A stretch of 64,000 nt of DNA from Kangiella geojedonensis (GCF_000981765.1 NZ_CP010975.1:310001-374000), one strand, 5' to 3'; counted from the stretch's first letter, positions 35,069 to 44,927 are shown. Notes: generated from the letters alone by a model not told the origin. Made by a program: numbers and translations.

Positions 35069-36925
35069 TTATTCCCAAACAACGTTTAGTGTTACACCAG
35101 AGAACGTCTGATAAGCACGTAAGCTGATGTAGTAGCGGTCTTCCGCAGGGTTAGAGATGTTACACGTCTCTTCGTTGCCCCACTTGTATGGACGGCAGTC
35201 ATACGCAGAAGTCGTTGGCTGAGAGCCGCGACGTACGTATAAGTCCGCATCACCAGAACCGCCTGTGATTGTAGCGTTTAGTGAGCTCATGCCTGCTGGA
35301 ACGTCTAGGTAGTAATGCTGCCATTCACCAGAGTTAGCAGAGATGTTTTCGATAGTTGCACTACCGCCTTCGCTAGGAGGTGGTTCTGTGCTTCCACCGT
35401 CATGGCTAGCAACTAGGTTAACATTAGAGTAGCTAGTGTAACCGCGAACCATCACATAGTAAGTGCCTGCTTGTGCGCTAAAGTTACAAGACTCGGAGTT
35501 ACCGTTTTTATATGGACGGCAGTCGTAGCTTGAAGTCGTTGGTGCGCTACCGAACTTAACGTATAGGTCCGCATCACCTGAGCCACCGCTCATGTCAAAG
35601 CTAACATTAGATGCGCCTGACGGTACTGTGAAAGTGAAGTCAGTTTCAGAACCTTGTGCGCCTGAGAAAGAAACAGATACGCCATTTTCAAGCTCATTAC
35701 CTGGTTCTGGCTCTGGATCTGGATCTGGGTTTGAACCGTCGAAGAAGCTATATAGTAACAAGTTTGGAGAACCAGACTTAGCATCGCTTACTTTACCAGG
35801 AGTTGCTGCGTCAGTAATCGCTTGAGTGACTTGACTTACTGAAGCATTCGGATTGTCAGCTAAGTATAGTGCTGCAACACCTGCAACGTGTGGCGCTGCC
35901 ATAGAGGTACCACTAATTGTGTTAGTACCGCCAGTGTGCCAAGCAGAAGTAATGCTTGAACCTGGAGCGTAGATGTCTAGACAGTTACCGTAGTTTGAGA
36001 AGCTTGAACGTGAATCACTTGACGTTGTAGAACCTACAGTGATCGCGCTAGCTGCACGAGCTGGAGAGTAGTTACAAGCGTTTGAGTTATCGTTACCAGC
36101 GGCTACAACTGTTGTAACACCTGCGTCTGTTAAGCGTTGAACGGCTGCGTCAGTTGTGCTTGAAGCACCGCCACCTAAGCTCATGTTAGCGACTGCTGGC
36201 TTAACGTGGTTGTCAGCAACCCAGTCCATACCTGCGATAACACCAGAGTTTGAACCACTACCGCTACAGCTTAGTACACGCACACCGATAAGGTTAACGT
36301 TCTTAGCGATACCGTAAGTGCTACCACCTACTGTACCCGCTACGTGAGTACCGTGACCATTACAGTCTGTTGCATCGTTGTCGTTATCAACAGTATCGAT
36401 ACCGCTTACTGAACGTCCACCGAATTCGCTGTGGCTGTTTAGGATACCTGTATCGATAATGTAAGCGTTTACGTTAGATGCTGTCGTGTTATATGTGTAT
36501 GTACCGCTTAAAGGTAGATCGCGTTGATCCGTACGGTCGATACCCCAAGTCGCGTTGTTTTGAGTCGCGTTGATAGACATCATTTGGTCTTCTTCAACGA
36601 TCTCAACGCTTGGGTCTTGAGCAAGTTTTTGTGCTTGCGCTTCAGACATCTGATAAACACCGCCTTTCAGTACTGCTTTATAAGTACGAGTAACGCGTGC
36701 TTGGTATTTGTTAGAAAGCTGGTCGTTAACCATTTGGACCGCTTTTAGGTTTGCTTGAGAAGCGAATAGACCTTCGTTCTCTTGAACAACGTCATCTTTA
36801 AGAACAACGATGTATTGTCCTTTGATAGCATTAGAAGGTACTTGCGCTGTTTTGAACTCACCAGCTTGAACGCCGATAGCTCCAGTCGCAAGTAGTACCC
36901 CTGTGACTACTTTAGTTAGTTTCAT
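35069..36925 (-). CDS. Secreted subtilisin-like protease 1 (S8, proteinase K type) with two PPC domains
   Basis: A 618-residue extracellular serine protease. Signal peptide 1-21; I9 inhibitor propeptide about 36-118 (QYIVVLKDD … VEIVEEDQ); S8 catalytic domain about 128-395 with Asp158 (IIDTG), His191 (NGHGTHVAG), oxyanion Asn278 and Ser341 ([11 protein letters not shown]). A Pro/Asp/Glu linker leads to two pre-peptidase C-terminal (PPC) domains, each with the DADLYV…YDCRPYK pattern, about 415-510 and 520-618. PPC domains are usually removed after type II secretion. Closest in this window to protease 3 in catalytic core, but shares promoter and signal peptide with protease 2. Confidence 0.95.
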   Translation of the reverse strand: MKLTKVVTGVLLATGAIGVQAGEFKTAQVPSNAIKGQYIVVLKDDVVQENEGLFASQANLKAVQMVNDQLSNKYQARVTRTYKAVLKGGVYQMSEAQAQKLAQDPSVEIVEEDQMMSINATQNNATWGIDRTDQRDLPLSGTYTYNTTASNVNAYIIDTGILNSHSEFGGRSVSGIDTVDNDNDATDCNGHGTHVAGTVGGSTYGIAKNVNLIGVRVLSCSGSGSNSGVIAGMDWVADNHVKPAVANMSLGGGASSTTDAAVQRLTDAGVTTVVAAGNDNSNACNYSPARAASAITVGSTTSSDSRSSFSNYGNCLDIYAPGSSITSAWHTGGTNTISGTSMAAPHVAGVAALYLADNPNASVSQVTQAITDAATPGKVSDAKSGSPNLLLYSFFDGSNPDPDPEPEPGNELENGVSVSFSGAQGSETDFTFTVPSGASNVSFDMSGGSGDADLYVKFGSAPTTSSYDCRPYKNGNSESCNFSAQAGTYYVMVRGYTSYSNVNLVASHDGGSTEPPPSEGGSATIENISANSGEWQHYYLDVPAGMSSLNATITGGSGDADLYVRRGSQPTTSAYDCRPYKWGNEETCNISNPAEDRYYISLRAYQTFSGVTLNVVWE

Positions 36926-36982
36926 AGTTTTTTTAACCCCTTAGTGTTAATTTTTTATTACTCTTTTTATAAGAGCACTTGG

Positions 36983-37011
36983 ACTGTATAAAAATTGACT
37001 TGTTAAAACAA
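36983..37011 (-). promoter_or_regulatory. Promoter of protease 1
   Basis: On the minus strand TTGTTT (37011-37006) and TACAGT (36988-36983) are 17 bp apart, 58 bp before the ATG. The spacer ends in TTTTTA and contains GTCA, exactly as in the promoter of protease 2. The remaining part of the 477-bp gap (37012-37338) is AT-rich and shows no gene. Confidence 0.6.
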
Positions 37012-37338
37012 ACTAATTTATGCGAAAAGGCGCTTTTGATTAGTAAATCTTGAGATTTATCACTTTTGTACATTGCGATACAAAAGCAAATTCTTAGGAT
37101 GTAAGTGAGTACTACTAGTTCAAAGTCTTTTAAAATAAGAGGTTGAAGTGTCAAGAAATGTAAGTTGTTGATTTCCACTTTTTGATGAAAAACCTGAGTG
37201 GCGAAAGAAATATCTTAGAAAAGGGATTTTACCGCTATGAGATAAGGCGTTTTATCAATATAGCGATTAGTTATATTTATGCTTGGAATACGTTGTTTGG
37301 GCCAGAGGTAACGTTTGTTTTAGGCTAACGCATAAAAA

Positions 37339-37358
37339 AGCCGGCTCGAAAGCCGGCT
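37339..37358 (-). terminator. Intrinsic terminator after protease 2
   Basis: AGCCGGCT-TTCG-AGCCGGCT on the minus strand: a perfect 8-bp stem with a UUCG tetraloop, followed by a T run. Confidence 0.92.
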
Positions 37359-37402
37359 GTGTCATCATTATTGAATCAATCAAATATGATGAGGTCTTGC
37401 TG

Positions 37403-39460
37403 CTATTCCCAAACAACATTCAAGTTAACACCAGAGAATGTGCTATAGGCACGTAAGCTGATGTGGTACGTGTCTTGCGCTGGGTTAGAAATGTTACAGG
37501 TTTCGTTGTTACCGTTTTTATATGGACGGCAGTCATAGCTAGACGTTGTCGGTTGTGCGCCACGACGAACGTATAGATCGGCATCACCTGAACCACCGCT
37601 AATTGTTGCGGTTAAGCTGCTCATTCCAGCTGGAACGTCAAGCGTGTAGTGTTTCCACTGACCTGTACTTGCTGAGATGTTACTGATCGTTTCGTCACCG
37701 CCAGCTACTGGAGGGTTAGAGCCACCACCGTTGTGAGTTGCCGTTAAGCTCGCACCTGAGTAGCTGTTGTAACCACGTACCATGACATAGTAGGTTCCTG
37801 CCTGAGCTGTAAAGTTACACGACTCAGAGTTACCACTTTTGTATGGACGGCAGTCGTAGCTTGATGTGGTTGGTGCGCTACCGAACTTAACATACAAGTC
37901 AGCATCACCCGAGCCACCTGACATGACGAAGTCTACAGAGCTTGCGTCTGAAGGAACCACGAAAGTAAAGTCAGTTTCAGAGCCTTGTGCACCTGAGATT
38001 GATTCAGCAACACCATTTTCAAGCTCGTTACCGCTTGGTGGTGGCGTTGTGCCGCCTTGTGCTGCTGTAACAGCTGCTGCCGCATCTAGCATGCCGTCAC
38101 CACAGTTCGAAGTGCTACAACTTGAACCTGCAGGAAAAGGTTTTGCCGAACTCTTGATTTTAGATTCAACTTCATCAGGAGTTAAGCTTGAGTTTACGGC
38201 ATACATCAATGCTGCAACGCCTGCAACATGTGGGGCAGCCATAGAGGTGCCTGCGTTATAAACGTAGCTGTCAGTAGAGCGAGTTGTTGTACCAGAATTC
38301 ATGGTCGAAGCAACACCGCCAGAACCGCCTTCACCACCTGGTGCTGCGATATCAATTAACGAGCCGTAGTTTGAGTAGCTGGCACGATCCGCTTGGTTGT
38401 TTGTTGCCGCAACGCTGATAACGCCATTACAGTTGCCTGGGTTATAACCAGAAACATTGTCGTTAGAGTTACCAGAAGCTACAACGATTACCGCACCGTT
38501 AGCGCGAGCTGAGTTAATCGCGTTTTGAGTTGTTGATGAACAAGAACCTTGGCCACCAAGACTCATGTTAATAACTTGTGCTGGATTTGGATTTGATGGA
38601 ACACCGGAAACACTACCACCGGCAGCCCACACAATCGCGTCAGCGATGTCTGATGTGGTACCACCACATTTCGCTAGAACACGAATAGGGACCACTTTTG
38701 AGCCATAGGCAACACCAGCAACACCTTTATTGTTATTGGTGACCGCAGCGATTGTGCCTGAAACGTGAGTACCGTGCCAGCTAGAGTTGCTCGCAGGGCT
38801 ACCTGAGTAACACTCACCAGCTGCAGCCCAGTCGCCTTCGTCTAATGCGTCTGAGTCACGGCCATTACCATCGCGAGCATTGGTTGAGTTAGAGACGAAG
38901 TCATATCCACCAACTAAGTTAGCTGCTAAGTCTTCATGATTTGTATAACCAGTATCCAGTACAGCAACTGTAACGCCTTGTCCTTGAGTGGTATCCCAAG
39001 CTGATTCAAGGTTAATACCGGCCGTTGGGTCTGTGTAGTGCCACTGAACGCCATAATGCGTATCGTTTGCTGTCGCTAAAGGATGCATGTAGCGATCGAC
39101 TTCAACGAACTCTATATCTGAACGTGCACTTAGCTTGTTGGCCATCTGCTCAAGTGCTGCAACGCTCTTCGGCGTGTCGAACTTAAGAACTTGTGAGCCA
39201 AAAGCATTAAAACGATGGTGCTTGGCGTTTGCGCCGACCACGTTGCTAATGCTTTTCATTGATTTTGCGCTTGCCTGCGTTTGGAACTGTTCGGAATCCT
39301 TGTATTTAACAATTAGGCCAGCGCCGTATTCCACTTGCTGATTTTCTACCAGCATAGTATTTGATGTTTTTGCACTAGCCATTTGGTTAGGAGCCATTGC
39401 TACAGCGCTAGCCGCGCCTGTTGCAAGTAATACCCCTGTGACTACCTTTGTTAGTTTCAT
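37403..39460 (-). CDS. Secreted subtilisin-like protease 2 (S8) with two PPC domains
   Basis: A 685-residue extracellular serine protease. The first 16 residues ([16 protein letters not shown]) are identical to protease 1. The catalytic core is different: a propeptide (about 45-125), then Asp169 (VAVLDTGYTNHEDL), His229 (WHGTHVSGTIAA) and Ser406 ([11 protein letters not shown]), with longer surface loops rich in Asp and Gly and several Cys. It resembles the aqualysin/lytic-protease branch rather than proteinase K. Two PPC domains follow (about 485-580 and 590-685), nearly the same in sequence as those of protease 1. Likely type II-secreted. Confidence 0.95.
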   Translation of the reverse strand: MKLTKVVTGVLLATGAASAVAMAPNQMASAKTSNTMLVENQQVEYGAGLIVKYKDSEQFQTQASAKSMKSISNVVGANAKHHRFNAFGSQVLKFDTPKSVAALEQMANKLSARSDIEFVEVDRYMHPLATANDTHYGVQWHYTDPTAGINLESAWDTTQGQGVTVAVLDTGYTNHEDLAANLVGGYDFVSNSTNARDGNGRDSDALDEGDWAAAGECYSGSPASNSSWHGTHVSGTIAAVTNNNKGVAGVAYGSKVVPIRVLAKCGGTTSDIADAIVWAAGGSVSGVPSNPNPAQVINMSLGGQGSCSSTTQNAINSARANGAVIVVASGNSNDNVSGYNPGNCNGVISVAATNNQADRASYSNYGSLIDIAAPGGEGGSGGVASTMNSGTTTRSTDSYVYNAGTSMAAPHVAGVAALMYAVNSSLTPDEVESKIKSSAKPFPAGSSCSTSNCGDGMLDAAAAVTAAQGGTTPPPSGNELENGVAESISGAQGSETDFTFVVPSDASSVDFVMSGGSGDADLYVKFGSAPTTSSYDCRPYKSGNSESCNFTAQAGTYYVMVRGYNSYSGASLTATHNGGGSNPPVAGGDETISNISASTGQWKHYTLDVPAGMSSLTATISGGSGDADLYVRRGAQPTTSSYDCRPYKNGNNETCNISNPAQDTYHISLRAYSTFSGVNLNVVWE

Positions 39461-39531
39461 AGATTACCTCAAAATTATAAATGTAGTGTTGCTTCTTCTC
39501 TAATAGATGTAATGGTTCTAGCAACCTGGCG

Positions 39532-39560
39532 ACTGTATAAAAATCTGACACATTAAACAA
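39532..39560 (-). promoter_or_regulatory. Promoter of protease 2
   Basis: TTGTTT (39560-39555) and TACAGT (39537-39532) on the minus strand, 17 bp apart, with a spacer ending GATTTTTA. It matches the protease 1 promoter almost base for base but sits 72 bp from the ATG. Confidence 0.6.
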
Positions 39561-39712
39561 ATTATATAATGCCAAAGCGCATTACCCATTACCAAAGCTT
39601 GAACGGTGTCAGTTTTGTACAAACTGATACAAAATGGGCAGAGCTCTATGAAGTGGGAGAGTTCAGAGCAACATGTAAATACACTGGGTGGATGCTAGGT
39701 ATGAATAAAAAA

Positions 39713-39732
39713 AGCCGACCCGAAGGTCGGCT
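39713..39732 (-). terminator. Second of two tandem terminators after protease 3
   Basis: AGCCGACC-TTCG-GGTCGGCT on the minus strand, followed by seven T residues; a perfect stem with a UUCG loop. It lies about 73 bp beyond another terminator of the same design. The remainder of the 405-bp gap 39461-39865 contains a further short inverted repeat (GAATCATCA / TGATGATTC near 39738-39759) and no gene. Confidence 0.9.
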
Positions 39733-39804
39733 AAATGGAATCATCAATTATGATGATTCTCCCCACTCTAGTTGTTTGGTTTATTTCCATATATTTTGAA
39801 AAAG

Positions 39805-39824
39805 GACTGACCCGAAGGTCAGTC
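39805..39824 (-). terminator. First terminator after protease 3
   Basis: GACTGACC-TTCG-GGTCAGTC on the minus strand, then CCTTTTTC. Perfect 8-bp stem, 42 bp past the stop codon. Confidence 0.9.
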
Positions 39825-39865
39825 AAGATTGTAGTCCATCAAAATAAGATGGCACTAAGGGTTCC

Positions 39866-41761
39866 TTATTCCCACACAACGTGTAGTGTTGCGCCAGAGT
39901 ACGAGCCCCACGAACCGAAGACGCTGATGTAATAGCGATCGACCGCTGGGCTTTGTACAGAGCAACTTTCGTTATTGCCCCAGTTGAATGAAACACAGTC
40001 ATAGTTGTATCGAGTCGGCTGACTGCCACGACGGATGTATAGGTCAGCATTACCAGTACCACCACTTAACGTCGCACTTAACGAGCTCATGCCTGCTGGA
40101 ATATCGACGTAATAGTGGTTCCATTGACCTGAGTTACCTGAGATGTTGTTAACCGTTTCTTCACCGCCTTCACCTGGATTCGGATCTGGATCTGGTTTGG
40201 TGTCGCCGCCATCATGGTTAGCAACTAGGCTTGCGTTAGAGTAGCTAGAGTAGCCGTGAACCATCACATAGTAGGTACCTTCTTGGGCATTGAAGTCGCA
40301 TGACTCGTTATTACCATTGCGGTATGGACGACAGTCGTAGCTATTCATAGTTGGAGCGCTACCGAATTTAACGTACATGTCGGCGTCACCTGAGCCACCT
40401 GACATCTGGAAGTCTACTGATGAAGCATCAGCTGGAACGTCGAAAGTGAACTCCTTTTGAGAGTCTTGAGCACCTGATAAATCAACCGCAACGCCATCTT
40501 GTAACTCATTACCTGGTTCTGGCTCTGGATCAGGATCTGGATCCGGATCAGGATTTGAACCATCGAAGAAACTGTAAGCTAATAAGTTCGGCGAACCAGA
40601 TTTTGCGTCACTAATAAGGTTAGGTGTCGCGGCATCAAGAATCGCTTGCGTTACTTCGTTTACCGATGCATTTGGGTTGTCAGCCAAGTAGAGCGCTGCG
40701 ATACCAGCAACATGGGGTGCTGCCATGGAAGTGCCGCTCATGGTCTGAGTACCGCCATTGTTGCGTGTTGATAAAATGTCAGAGCCTGGAGCGAAAATAT
40801 CAAGGCAAGAACCGTAGTTTGAACTAGCCGAAGAATTGAAAATAGAGCGAGCGTCATTATCGTCTGTAGAGCCAACAGTAATTGCGCTAGGTGTGCTGGC
40901 TGGTGAATAATCACAAGCATCTTTCCCGTCATTACCTCCTGCAGCAACAACAATCACGCCAGCATCCGTCAAAGCTTGAGTTGCTTCGTTAATTGAACTC
41001 ATGAAACCGCCACCAAGGCTCATGTTAGCTACCGCTGGCTTAGTATGATTTTCCGCAACCCAGTCCATGCCCGAGATAATACCTGACCAGCTACCTTCGC
41101 CTCGGCAATCAAGTACGCGAATCCCAATCAAGTTTACATTTTTGGCTACGCCATAGGTTTCGCTACCAACCGTACCTGCGACGTGAGTACCGTGCCCATT
41201 ACAGTCACGCGGGTCATTATCGTTATCAACAAAATCATAACCACCGTTGAGCCGACCTCCAAAGTCGCTATGATCTGTGACGCCACTATCAATGATGTAA
41301 GCGTTTACATTTGATGCATCTGTGCTGTATATGTAATTGTTATCTAGAGGTAATTCGCGTTGATCTATACGGTCTAAGCCCCAAGTCGGGTTGCTTTGCG
41401 TTGCAGCGATTGAAACTCTTTGATCTTGCTCAACCAGCTTTACACGAGGGTCTTTAGCCAGTAATTGAGCTTGGCTCTTAGACATAGTGAATACGCCACC
41501 CTTAAGCACAGACTTAAAATTACGAGTTACTCGAGCTTTATAGCGCAAGCTTAGATTGTCAGTAAGCATTTGCACAGCCTTTGCATTTGCTTGTGAACTG
41601 AAAATTCCTTCACTCTCTGCTACCGCGTCATCCTTCAATACAACAATGTATTGATTCGCTACAGCGTTTGATGAAATAGGAGCAGTTTTAAACTGGCCTG
41701 CGTATGCACCAACAGTACCAGTCGCTAATACTACCCCCGCGACTACTTTATTCAGTTTCAT
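39866..41761 (-). CDS. Secreted subtilisin-like protease 3 (S8, proteinase K type) with two PPC domains
   Basis: A 631-residue extracellular serine protease paralogous over its full length to protease 1. Signal peptide 1-21; I9 propeptide about 36-118; catalytic Asp158 (IIDSG), His190 (NGHGTHVAG) and Ser345 ([11 protein letters not shown]). The linker ([14 protein letters not shown]) is four residues longer than in protease 1. The PPC domains are more diverged: the second reads DADLYIRR-like NADLYIRRGSQPTRYNYDC and has lost the CRPYK pattern. Its promoter region does not resemble that shared by proteases 1 and 2. Confidence 0.95.
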   Translation of the reverse strand: MKLNKVVAGVVLATGTVGAYAGQFKTAPISSNAVANQYIVVLKDDAVAESEGIFSSQANAKAVQMLTDNLSLRYKARVTRNFKSVLKGGVFTMSKSQAQLLAKDPRVKLVEQDQRVSIAATQSNPTWGLDRIDQRELPLDNNYIYSTDASNVNAYIIDSGVTDHSDFGGRLNGGYDFVDNDNDPRDCNGHGTHVAGTVGSETYGVAKNVNLIGIRVLDCRGEGSWSGIISGMDWVAENHTKPAVANMSLGGGFMSSINEATQALTDAGVIVVAAGGNDGKDACDYSPASTPSAITVGSTDDNDARSIFNSSASSNYGSCLDIFAPGSDILSTRNNGGTQTMSGTSMAAPHVAGIAALYLADNPNASVNEVTQAILDAATPNLISDAKSGSPNLLAYSFFDGSNPDPDPDPDPEPEPGNELQDGVAVDLSGAQDSQKEFTFDVPADASSVDFQMSGGSGDADMYVKFGSAPTMNSYDCRPYRNGNNESCDFNAQEGTYYVMVHGYSSYSNASLVANHDGGDTKPDPDPNPGEGGEETVNNISGNSGQWNHYYVDIPAGMSSLSATLSGGTGNADLYIRRGSQPTRYNYDCVSFNWGNNESCSVQSPAVDRYYISVFGSWGSYSGATLHVVWE

Positions 41762-42148
41762 AATGTTACCCCTTATTACTATAAGTTTATTTGTAATGCT
41801 TTTTGTCTATAAGTTAACAAAAGCCAGTAAAAAACTAAAAGATAAATCTTAAATAATCAAATAAATTATAGATAACTGGTCAGATGATTAGATTGGTAAA
41901 TGCATCACTTTTTAATGCAAAAATGACTATGTAGGCCTTTGAGGTTAAGGGATTGGCTTTCCTTGCATGATTTGATATAGGAAAGGGTGATATAACTAAA
42001 CGATCTAAAGAAGGTAGTTTTTTGTGAGCTAGGCCTGATAGGTGGTGCTTATATGAAATATTTTATCTGAATATATAATGAGAATCGTTTACTTTTCAGA
42101 TAAAAATGCATTTTTATAGGGGGAGTCTCTAGAGTATTGTTATTAAAA

Positions 42149-42178
42149 CAATAAAGCCGGCAATTGCCGACTTTATTG
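42149..42178 (-). terminator. Intrinsic terminator after hslU
   Basis: CAATAAAG (42149-42156) pairs with CTTTATTG (42171-42178), with an inner CGGCAA/TTGCCG stem and one G-T wobble; the minus strand then reads TTTTAATAAC. It is about 31 bp beyond the hslU stop. The rest of the 447-bp gap 41762-42208 is AT-rich, holds the protease 3 ribosome binding site (AAGGGG) and shows no gene. Confidence 0.75.
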
Positions 42179-42208
42179 AGGGGGGGTAGGTTAAGACCAA
42201 GTGCTTTA

Positions 42209-43549
42209 TTAAAGAATAAAGCGACTCAAATCTTCATCATCCGCCAATTCAGATAATTGTTTACTGACATAAGCTGCATCGATCGTTAGCTTTTCATCAG
42301 TTTCACTTGCTTCGAAAGAAACTTCATCCAATAAGCGTTCCATAACGGTATGCAAACGTCGAGCGCCGATATTTTCAGTACTTTCATTCACTTGGAAAGA
42401 ATACTCAGCAATCTTTTCGATACCATCTTCAGTAAACTCAATCTGCTTGCCTTCAGTGGCCAATAACGCTTGGTATTGCTTGGTTAAAGCGGCGTCTGGC
42501 TCGGTCAGAATGCGCTTGAAGTCCTCAGGAGTCAGGGCTCGTAACTCAACTCGAATTGGTAAACGGCCTTGAAGCTCTGGTATTAAGTCCGAAGGCTTAG
42601 AGAGGTGGAAAGCACCCGAAGCAATAAACAAGATATGGTCAGTTTTGATCATGCCGTATTTGGTATTGACGGTACAACCTTCAACCAGTGGCAATAGATC
42701 TCGCTGAACACCTTCACGAGAGACGCCACCTTCTTGGCTATCACTACGTTTGGTCACTTTATCAATCTCATCTAAGAAAACGATACCGTGCTGTTCAACA
42801 GTTTCAACCGCTTTAATCTTGAGTTCTTCTTGATCCACCATTTTTGCCGCTTCTTCTTCCGTCAGCATCTTCATGGCGTCTTTAACTTTGACTTTACGCT
42901 TCTTGCTTTTGCTTGGCCCCATGTTTTGGAACATGGATTGAAGTTGGCTCGTCATATCTTCCATACCAGGAGGTGCCATAATGTCGACGCCAATAGACAT
43001 TTGAGCAACGTCAATTTCAATCTCTTTATCGTCAAGTTCGCCCTGACGCAATTTTTTTCGGAAAACTTGGCGCGCTGAAGAGTCTTCTGCTTTTGGTGCA
43101 TCTTCTTGATCCCAAGGAGAGTCAGATGATTTACGAGCAGGCGGTAATAAGGCGTCTAAAATTTTATCTTCTGCAGCATCTTGGGCACGATTTTCGACTT
43201 TCGCCATTTCCTGCTCGCGCAACATCTTAAAAGCAGCATCGACGAGATCGCGGATGATGGATTCTACATCACGGCCGACATAACCAACTTCAGTGAACTT
43301 AGTGGCTTCAATTTTAATAAAAGGTGCGTTGGCGAGTTTAGCCAAGCGACGGGCAATCTCAGTTTTACCCACACCCGTAGGACCAATCATTAAAATATTT
43401 TTCGGCGTTATTTCGTTACGCAAGCTTTCGTCAACCTGCATTCGGCGCCAGCGGTTACGTAGTGCAATGGCGACAGAGCGTTTAGCGCCGCTCTGACCAA
43501 TAATGTGTTTGTCGAGTTCGTGGACAATTTCACGTGGTGTCATAGACAT
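42209..43549 (-). CDS. hslU: HslUV protease ATPase subunit
   Basis: A 446-residue AAA+ unfoldase that feeds substrates to HslV. N-terminal [17 protein letters not shown], Walker A GPTGVGKT at 56-63, the HslU I-domain (about 110-240, charged and Met-rich), Walker [10 protein letters not shown], sensor regions GRLPIRVEL and the C-terminal DLSRFIL tail that inserts into HslV. Length is standard. It is 46 bp downstream of hslV on the same strand. Confidence 0.98.
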   Translation of the reverse strand: MSMTPREIVHELDKHIIGQSGAKRSVAIALRNRWRRMQVDESLRNEITPKNILMIGPTGVGKTEIARRLAKLANAPFIKIEATKFTEVGYVGRDVESIIRDLVDAAFKMLREQEMAKVENRAQDAAEDKILDALLPPARKSSDSPWDQEDAPKAEDSSARQVFRKKLRQGELDDKEIEIDVAQMSIGVDIMAPPGMEDMTSQLQSMFQNMGPSKSKKRKVKVKDAMKMLTEEEAAKMVDQEELKIKAVETVEQHGIVFLDEIDKVTKRSDSQEGGVSREGVQRDLLPLVEGCTVNTKYGMIKTDHILFIASGAFHLSKPSDLIPELQGRLPIRVELRALTPEDFKRILTEPDAALTKQYQALLATEGKQIEFTEDGIEKIAEYSFQVNESTENIGARRLHTVMERLLDEVSFEASETDEKLTIDAAYVSKQLSELADDEDLSRFIL

Positions 43550-43573
43550 AATTAATTCTCTTAACTTATCTTT

Positions 43574-43599
43574 GTCATTCCCGCAAGGCGAGAATCTAG
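43574..43599. repeat. REP-like palindrome, copy 2
   Basis: GTCATTCCCGCAAGGCGAGAATCTAG between hslV and hslU; the arms ATTCCCGC / GCGAGAAT pair imperfectly with an AAG loop. It matches copy 1 at 19193-19218 over GTCATyCCCGC…GGCGrGrATCT and overlaps the hslV stop codon. In a two-gene transcript such a hairpin could affect mRNA stability. Confidence 0.5.
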
Positions 43600-44135
43600 T
43601 ATTCTAATTGCTCGATGGTTTGATTGTGATTGGTATAAATACAAATATCACCGGCTATGGTTAAGCCTGTTTCGACAATCTCGCGAGCATCCAACTCAGT
43701 TTTCTGCATTAAGGCTTTCGCCGCGGATTGAGCAAACGCACCACCTGAACCAATAGCGATCAAGTCATCTTCTGGTTGAATCACATCACCGTTACCAGTG
43801 ATGACCAATGAGTGCTCTTTATCTGCTACCGCAAGAAGGGCTTCTAACTTGCGCAAGGCGCGGTCGGTACGCCAGTCTTTGGCGAGTTCTACGGCTGCGC
43901 GCATCAACTTACCGCCATGAGATTCTAGCTTGGCTTCAAAGCGTTCGAAAAGCGTAAAGGCATCAGCTGTACCGCCAGCGAAACCGGCAATAACTTGATC
44001 GTTATACAGGCGGCGAACTTTGCGAGCATTACCTTTCATGATGGTATTGCCTAAAGAAACCTGACCGTCGCCACCGATGACGACCTTTCCATTGCGACGC
44101 ACCGATAAAATGGTGGTTCCACGATATTGTTCCAA
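43596..44135 (-). CDS. hslV: HslUV protease peptidase subunit
   Basis: A 179-residue threonine peptidase, proteasome beta-like. The N-terminus [26 protein letters not shown] carries a short propeptide; after cleavage between Gly and Thr, Thr becomes the nucleophile. [17 protein letters not shown] and [14 protein letters not shown] confirm the family. It forms the first gene of the hslVU pair. Confidence 0.97.
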   Translation of the reverse strand: MEQYRGTTILSVRRNGKVVIGGDGQVSLGNTIMKGNARKVRRLYNDQVIAGFAGGTADAFTLFERFEAKLESHGGKLMRAAVELAKDWRTDRALRKLEALLAVADKEHSLVITGNGDVIQPEDDLIAIGSGGAFAQSAAKALMQKTELDAREIVETGLTIAGDICIYTNHNQTIEQLEY

Positions 44136-44336
44136 AATCAGCTCCGGAGTTTTGTTCTTCGTTACTCAGCTAAATGGGGGCTAAGCTAATGAATTCAAGG
44201 AAAATACACAGGAAAAAGCTATGGAGGTGGCACAGAAATGTTACCAAATATGATGTGAAAAGATCCCGTGCTTATAATGAGCAGAATCTTAGAGTGACTG
44301 AAAGTCAGGTTCGTGAGTGCTTCCAGTCACCGGCAA

Positions 44337-44927
44337 CTACCAAATCTGGCAAGTTTGGTAATTATTGTTTTGCAGTTTATGGCGATCGCTCTCGGCATTA
44401 CGCTTACTTTGGTATGGGCCTAGGCGCACTCGATGCCATTCGCCTTTGCTTAAAATAGTGGCTTGAAAGCCGATAAAGGCGAGTTCAGCCTTCATGCGTT
44501 CAGCATCTGCCAACTGTTTAAAGGCGCCGCACTGCATAATGTAGCTTTTGTTGCTGTTAGTCACTTCCGGCTTAGTCACTTCTACATCGACCTTTTTATT
44601 GGTCAGAGTTTCGTGGTATGTAAACTCAGTACCATCATTTGAATCGCTTACCTTAGGCTTAGTGTTTTGCTGCTGGGAGCTGTTGCTTTGCTCGGAGGTA
44701 CCTGCCTCAGTGGTTTTTTTGGTGGAGATTTCTTCAGTGGTGACTAACTCTTTGAGTACATCAGGCTTTTTAATAACTGCCCACAGAAACACGACCAGTA
44801 AGGTAATCAATATCCCGCCAATGAAAACCAAAATTGGGGACAGGGGCTTTCTAGACGCCGTGTTCTTTGGAGTACGCGTATTATTTTTTCTTTTGGGACG
44901 CTTACGCTTGGCGTAGTCTTTGGTCAT
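44337..44927 (-). CDS. FtsN-like SPOR domain cell division protein
   Basis: A 196-residue bitopic inner-membrane protein. A basic cytoplasmic N-terminus (KRKRPKRKNN) is followed by a TM helix (about 30-50), a low-complexity Ser/Thr/Gln periplasmic linker, and a C-terminal SPOR domain (about 125-196: YIMQCGAFKQLADAERMKAELAFIGFQA … RVRLGPYQSKRNAESDRHKL), which binds denuded peptidoglycan at the septum. Location between priA and hslV matches the position of ftsN in other gammaproteobacteria, so FtsN is likely, but sequence identity outside SPOR cannot be judged. Confidence 0.85.
   Translation of the reverse strand: MTKDYAKRKRPKRKNNTRTPKNTASRKPLSPILVFIGGILITLLVVFLWAVIKKPDVLKELVTTEEISTKKTTEAGTSEQSNSSQQQNTKPKVSDSNDGTEFTYHETLTNKKVDVEVTKPEVTNSNKSYIMQCGAFKQLADAERMKAELAFIGFQATILSKGEWHRVRLGPYQSKRNAESDRHKLQNNNYQTCQIW

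Noticed and set aside
36933-37178. 81-codon minus-strand frame upstream of protease 1
   Set aside because: It covers the protease 1 promoter region; composition is that of AT-rich non-coding DNA.
39569-39799. 76-codon plus-strand frame in the gap between proteases 2 and 3
   Set aside because: It spans the protease 2 promoter and a clear terminator hairpin; no ribosome binding site or protein resemblance.
39461-39865. Repeated hairpins considered as a possible CRISPR-like array
   Set aside because: They are two terminators and one short inverted repeat with unequal spacing and no repeated direct unit.
44174-44458. 94-codon open frame on the plus strand beside hslV
   Set aside because: It overlaps the SPOR-domain gene's 3' end on the opposite strand by about 120 bp, has no family resemblance and an odd basic composition; treated as spurious.
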